From contig NC_053180.1 in the NCBI RefSeq assembly GCF_905163445.1, positions 14,994,701 to 15,058,700 of the forward strand: a stretch of DNA of 64,000 nt. Direction: 5' to 3'. The notes below the pieces were generated by a model. That model did no database searches. It worked only from the letters and a program-made list of their open reading frames with translations, and was not told the DNA's origin. The position numbers and the translations under genes were made by a program. This stretch comes from Pararge aegeria. Its lineage: Eukaryota; Arthropoda; Insecta; Lepidoptera; Nymphalidae. Numbering within the stretch: position 1 is the stretch's first letter; every line of letters starts with the position of its first letter. Below, piece by piece: positions 59,418-64,000 of the stretch.

Positions 59418-61904
59418 ATGTGTCAAATAAAAATAATATAAGTAATTACTTATATTTTATTACGTTTATTTATTAAGATAACTATCTTATATGTGGTTGA
59501 AATAGTGGGTGTTAATAATTAGATTAGGGGTTTTAGGTTTATCTTTAAAAATATACCTATTAAATGCATTGTTGTGTGTGTGTTTCGATAAAGTTAGAAA
59601 ATGGGTGGACCGGTTTAAATTGATTTTTTATTTTGTTTGTATAAAGAAAAATTAAGAAAAACAATTTTTTTTTTGATAAATGCCATTTCGACTTATTTTA
59701 ATGGGTGTTCTTTAGGTGTTTACAAATTTTCACCAGGTCATCTAGTATAACCCTCTCCGTTTGGCAAAAGACAGAAAATTATTAGACGAGACGACGGTCA
59801 ACCACCAATACAGGGGAAACACTAGGATGAAAAAAAGGTATAGTACAAAAGAAAAATCTGTCTGTAGTGATTATTTATATTGTGCCAGAAAACATGACTA
59901 AGGTTTCCTTATTGCTAAGTAATCCAGTACAGCCCTCACGGCCAAATAGTAAAGTTGGCTTTGTTAATTCACATAGGAAAGGAGGCCCTTTCTGCGAATA
60001 TAACGATTTTTACGAAATCTAAAAAATAAAGAAAATTAAATTAAAAATTTATTCATGCTACTAGTAGAGGTTAAGTAAGTATCTAGTAATGCAGTGCTCA
60101 ATATACTCGCTCTATTAGTTCTCTTGGGATGGTATATTTTACCTAATCATTGAGCTCTATAACTATCTCCATTCAACTAAAGCATCTAATTTTATTTTAA
60201 ATGTAATTTTTAATTGCGAAACTGATTATTTTATCACGAAAGCCCTCGAGAACCGTAACTAAAATTCTAACTTAAGCACGGCTAAGCATAGAGTTTTATC
60301 TTGGTCACGCACATATGATACTTTTTATCCCGGTTACTACGTTAGTACATACTCTACTAAGAATTTTTTAAAACGTGGACGAACTTTCTGCCGATAGTTT
60401 TTAACGATTTTATTTATATTATAAACTAAATAAAAAAAATTGACATATCTAGAATACATGTATCTGCAAAATCCTTAAGGGATCCGTATAAGAACGCAAT
60501 AGATATGGGTCACATTATTTTGGGACTGATTGAGTGAGATGCTCTTTTGCAATTACAAAAGGCAGGGGATTTGATTTGAGGAAAGGCATTCAACTACCCA
60601 GGATGACCCAATATTACTCTAGTACTTTTTAGATAGGTCTATACAACCAAGAGCGTGTCTAGTGTCTACATATAGTCATTCTTATGCATACGAAATTCTA
60701 GCTCCATCGGAAGCCGCAATGTGGGTAATATTTGTAAGATTTGATTGCAGACAGTCAGACACCGTTATACTAAATTGTAACTTTAATTTCATTTTTGCTT
60801 TAATTGGAAAACCAACAGTTGTTAATACTTAATAATGACAAACTTAATAATGAAAAAACTTAAAACTAATAACAGGTTTTTACAGATAATTTATAAAAAA
60901 ACTACGTAAACAGTTTAAAAAAAATAACACTGGTTAACGTAAGCTCTTTTAGTTGTGTCCTTGCAATGTTGTAATTTCTCTAAGTATTAAAGTTTTCGCT
61001 TATAAAACTCTGTATCGTCAAAGTAAAATAGATCTATTTTCACTCACTATAGAGTCGCAGTAATTTGATTTTTGTTTTACAAACGGTATCGATAGTCGCT
61101 AAAGATAAATTTGAGCTATGAAAAATAAGACCAATTTTACTTTGACGTTCAAGTATTTCTATACTCGAAAACGAATGTTCCATTGAGGGCGAAAGAATCT
61201 TGTACCTACTAAGGCTTCTAACGTGAGATCCCAAGAAAAATGTTTATAAACATGAAAAAAATGGTTATCGTACCTAATACAAAAACATAAATTAAATAAT
61301 TTTTTATTCATTACATTTGGTTTAATAAGACATCACAATATCAACTAACTTATCTTATTATATAATCTTCCTCATATCCGACCAAAAACTTCATGATAGT
61401 TCGTGTGATATAGACCAAATAGTTTCATAAGCTTTAAATGGAACGTTTGATGCTACACCAATTTTGTAATATGGACCTTAACTTGATAGCTGTACGGTAT
61501 GTTATTAAACAAGGATACATTTCAAATTACGTATTATGCTTAAAGTTCCTTAATAGGGATTGATAGTAGTAGCTTATCACGAAGTTTAACTATGTTAAGT
61601 GAACGTGTTTACAGAGCTGATGATTAAATAGTTAGTTTACAAATTACTTGAACAAGTTATTTCTTGTAGCGGACATCCAAGTTTGCCGTTCTCGCGTCGT
61701 CCTAGCGCAACGATGCATATAACTTTAACGGTAACGTAGGAAACAATATGGGCAGTAGTAACTTTTAATATTAAGAAGATAATAAACTCATTACACCTAA
61801 GAATGAACCCAGTATTTCGTTATTCGTACTCAAACATCCTAACGACTAGACTAACGAGCCAGAATAGAATAAATATAAAAATTGTTTCTATTTTTTTTCA
61901 AATT
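59418..61904. other. AT-rich intergenic sequence
   Basis: A (GT)n tract at 59573-59583 is followed by a possible repeat tail (gggtggaccggtttaaattg, 59602). No gene is seen. Confidence 0.4.
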
Positions 61905-61911
61905 TCATTAC

Positions 61912-62110
61912 AAGTTAGCTTTTGACTGCAATCTCACCTGGTGTTAAGTGATGATGCAGTCTAAGATGATAGCGGGCTTACCTGTTAGGGAGTATGGTAG
62001 TCATACCCCTAATAGGGTTCCACGCGACATCTCACCGGAACACTAAATCGTTTAGTGGCACGTCTTTGCCGGTAGGGTGGTAACTAGCCACGGCCAAAGC
62101 CTCCCAGACA
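61912..62110 (-). repeat. Unclassified interspersed repeat, longest copy
   Basis: 'ttagcttttgactgcaatct', 'tagggagtatggtagtcata' and 'gtagggtggtaactagccac' in order. Eroded or inverse copies are at 49165-49260 and 56000-56100, and the last block also starts 46870-46905. Confidence 0.7.
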
Positions 62111-62489
62111 AATTAACTGTAGCAAGTACGAAATAATATTATTTTGAAGATGAAACAACTACACAAACACATCTAGAAGCATCTTAACGCCTCCTAAGCT
62201 CATCTATATGTTTGTAATGTAGAAAAGAGACAAAACAAAAGTCTTCTTTATTTTTCAGAATTGTACAATTAACTCAACTTACGTCACCTTGGGATATTAG
62301 TGCCAATTTTGTTGCACATAAATCTCTGAATTTTACTTTTTGACACGTCTTAAAATTAGTGCTAACCATTTCTACGAAACAAACTTCAAACACACATTGC
62401 GAAAAGAGCACTAGACCTGTCAATTTATTTCAGTTAACAGATTTGTTTACAGCAGAATTGGAACATATATGTTCTCTTTATATTTATAT

Positions 62490-62905
62490 ATATACTAGCG
62501 CTATCTGTCGGGCTGAATTGTGAATCTAAACCATCCAGGGTGCCACCCAAACGCATCGGAATTAATAACATCCCCGCGCGCGCCGACGACGACTACGCTG
62601 ACAGTGACGCCGACATTTCACGGACAAGACAAACCAACAGGCCCAAAGCCAATGATGGCGGGCCCTAGCCCCTAGACAGGGGCTAAAACAACAATTACCA
62701 GGGCAGCATAGCTGCCCTGCGAATATGACCCGGGTAAGGAGGCGTTGCCTCGAGGCCCGTACCCCCAACCGGCCTATTGGCCGCTTGGAGATGACCCACA
62801 CGCACGCACCCAAACGCATACCAAAAAATTCATTTAAATCGGTCCAGCCGTTTAGAAGGAGTTCAGCGACATACACCCGCACACAATACATATGTATATA
62901 AAGAT
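62490..62905. repeat. Host repeat interrupted by the 250-bp insert
   Basis: Left part 'gcgctatctgtcgggctgaa' to acgcat (62556) and right part from 62820 'accaaaaaattcatttaaat' with 'cggtccagccgtttagaagg' join into a repeat common in Lepidoptera, split at the 13-bp duplicated site. Confidence 0.6.
62557..62806 (+). mobile_element. 250-bp GC-rich insert with serial hairpins and 13-bp flanking direct repeat
   Basis: Flanked by cacccaaacgcat at 62544-62556 and 62807-62819. From 62558 a frame of 36 codons is open to TAG at 62666 (reading IPARADDDYADSDAD then ISRTRQTNRPK). Downstream are small hairpins: gcccct/aggggc, cagggcagc-ata-gctgccctg (9-bp arms), gaggc-gtt-gcctc and cggcc-tatt-ggccg. A truncated ORF tail plus structured 3' UTR between 13-bp duplications fits a 5'-truncated non-LTR retrotransposon; the clade is not determined. 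The 109-codon minus frame across it is only a GC-rich shadow. Confidence 0.6.
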
Positions 62906-63429
62906 TTTATTTAAATATATTATAGTGTAATCTAGATTGAAACGCATTTCAATACAGAAGGGCAACATTAAGGAGCTATGTGTCTCTTATATCGGGCCGT
63001 ACGTCTCGTTTACGATCACCCTTACGCTATTCGATCAGCCTGGCCCAGTAAATAGTGACTCTCGACCTTTCCTGATATACTCGTAGATGGAAAACATTTT
63101 TTTACAGTACATCCTTAAGTAACCCTAAACAATTCAATTTATTTTTTATTGGTTGTGAACTGTCGTAGCTCTCAGTGCAGTGCAATAATGTGCTTAAAGA
63201 CATTTATTTCCTCAAAAGAAATTAATCTCATCTCAATTTCACTCAATGAGAATATTTGCAACTTATCTATTTGTAGGTAATATTAAAACTACAAACAAAG
63301 GTACGTACAAAACAATCAGAAATTATATAAAAAAACTTTAGGGCAAAGTTTATAAATACTTTAAACTTTCATACACAGACAAGACCAGTGCATTAATGGT
63401 CTATTCCTACAAACTTACGCGACTAAAAA
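62906..63429. other. Intergenic sequence
   Basis: No supported feature. Confidence 0.4.
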
Positions 63430-63690
63430 CGTAATTCGAGCCATCATAACCACGCTTGACAGACTGGTTGGTGATTGCTGTTGGTACCCACTAAGTAGCA
63501 GTATAGGAGACGCTGCTGTCCAAATTCAAAGTCAAAGACAAAAATATCTTTATTCAAGTAGGCCCGGTCCATAGATGGCACTTTTGATGCGTACATGACA
63601 TGAGAATTACATGGTAGTGAGATGTCCATTCTCCGTTCTGTTCCATTCTAATGTTCTACGTGGTGACTTAGCATACGATACCCGCGGAAA
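63430..63690 (-). repeat. SINE family C split by a LINE 3' end
   Basis: 63430-63520 (gagccatcataaccacgctt ... gacgctgctgtcc) and 63632-63690 (ttctgttccattct ... gatacccgcgg) are the two parts of one family C copy. Confidence 0.75.
63521..63631 (-). mobile_element. Truncated LINE 3' end inserted in a SINE
   Basis: 'aaattcaaagtcaaagacaa' followed by 'atctttattcaagtaggccc' and 'gatggcacttttgatgcgta' is the minus-strand 3' end of a LINE family related in its 3' UTR to the 11350 element. Confidence 0.8.
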
Positions 63691-63794
63691 GGGTTAGTAA
63701 CACCTGTTTTCTGTCACCACACTGCTTACCGTCACCATGCTTCGACTTCATATTATGATTGTACAGATTACAGAATTTTGCTTTAGCAGTAGGT

Positions 63795-63975
63795 AGTGGA
63801 GTTAGCTTAGTGGTCAGGAACTCTAACTTTTTTAAGTTATGTGGGCTTTGAGCGACGGCGTGAGGAAACCACCATAAAATTTTCATACGCGTATCAAGCC
63901 CACCAATCCGCACTGGGCCAGCTGGTGTAGGAAGAGACCTGTGCCCTGTAGTGGGCCTGTAATGGGTTGCTAAAA
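63795..63975 (+). repeat. tRNA-derived SINE, family A, internally deleted
   Basis: Short head 'gtggagttagcttagtggtc' is joined directly to 'aactctaacttttttaagttatgtg' without the B box, and ends 'gccctgtagtgggcctgtaatggg'. Confidence 0.8.
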
Positions 63976-64000
63976 TGAAATGATAATGACTATTGCAGTA

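Noticed and set aside
62562..62891. 109-codon minus-strand open frame rich in Arg and Cys
   Set aside because: It runs through the hairpin-bearing UTR and across the insertion boundary into the host repeat, so it is not one coding unit.

Overview
This is a eukaryotic, intron-rich, AT-rich window that reads as lepidopteran DNA, probably a butterfly and possibly a nymphalid. The evidence is recalled repeat types rather than any search: many tRNA-derived SINEs of at least three families, Lep1-like Helitron-N fragments (minus-strand ends TC...CTAG, A^T insertion), LINE 3' ends of a type common in Lepidoptera, RTE LINE tails and hAT remnants. No bacterial operons, CRISPR arrays or rRNA genes are present.

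Only one host gene can be supported. It is the 3' part of a dpr-family (defective proboscis extension response) immunoglobulin-superfamily gene on the + strand. Five exons at 2811-2888, 3791-3923, 24761-24880, 26968-27165 and 29304-29437 splice in one continuous frame (phases 0/0, 0/1, 1/1, 1/1, 1/stop) to the last 220 residues: the second part of Ig1, all of Ig2, the family-typical GEHPAAMQ segment and a hydrophobic C-terminus. The signal peptide and the start of Ig1 lie upstream of the window. The 20.8 kb intron between exons 2 and 3 in this window is filled with transposons.

That intron holds a nearly intact two-ORF non-LTR retrotransposon on the - strand (about 11350-16100). ORF1 is a coiled-coil plus GDS (SGNH-like) protein; ORF2 has an APE endonuclease and a reverse transcriptase with FADD. 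Each ORF is broken by a single-base change in a short homopolymer, so the copy is young or the breaks are sequencing errors. A second, 3'-truncated copy of the same family lies at 51755-51973.

From 29.4 kb to the end I see no host exon. The sequence is a mosaic of SINEs (often nested or disrupted), Helitron-like fragments, LINE relics from at least three families, a clean 213-bp hAT-type MITE with a perfect 8-bp target duplication (53752-53964), a degenerate hAT transposase fragment (47195-48185), a 259-bp tandem duplication (50699-51212), and a 250-bp GC-rich insert with serial hairpins flanked by a 13-bp direct repeat (62557-62806). Several perfect hairpins with 16-22 bp arms are scattered through the window. 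I did not find a convincing undescribed biological system. The most unusual items are the 62.5 kb insert, the perfect palindromes, the recurrent unclassified repeats and the LINE with two homopolymer breaks.
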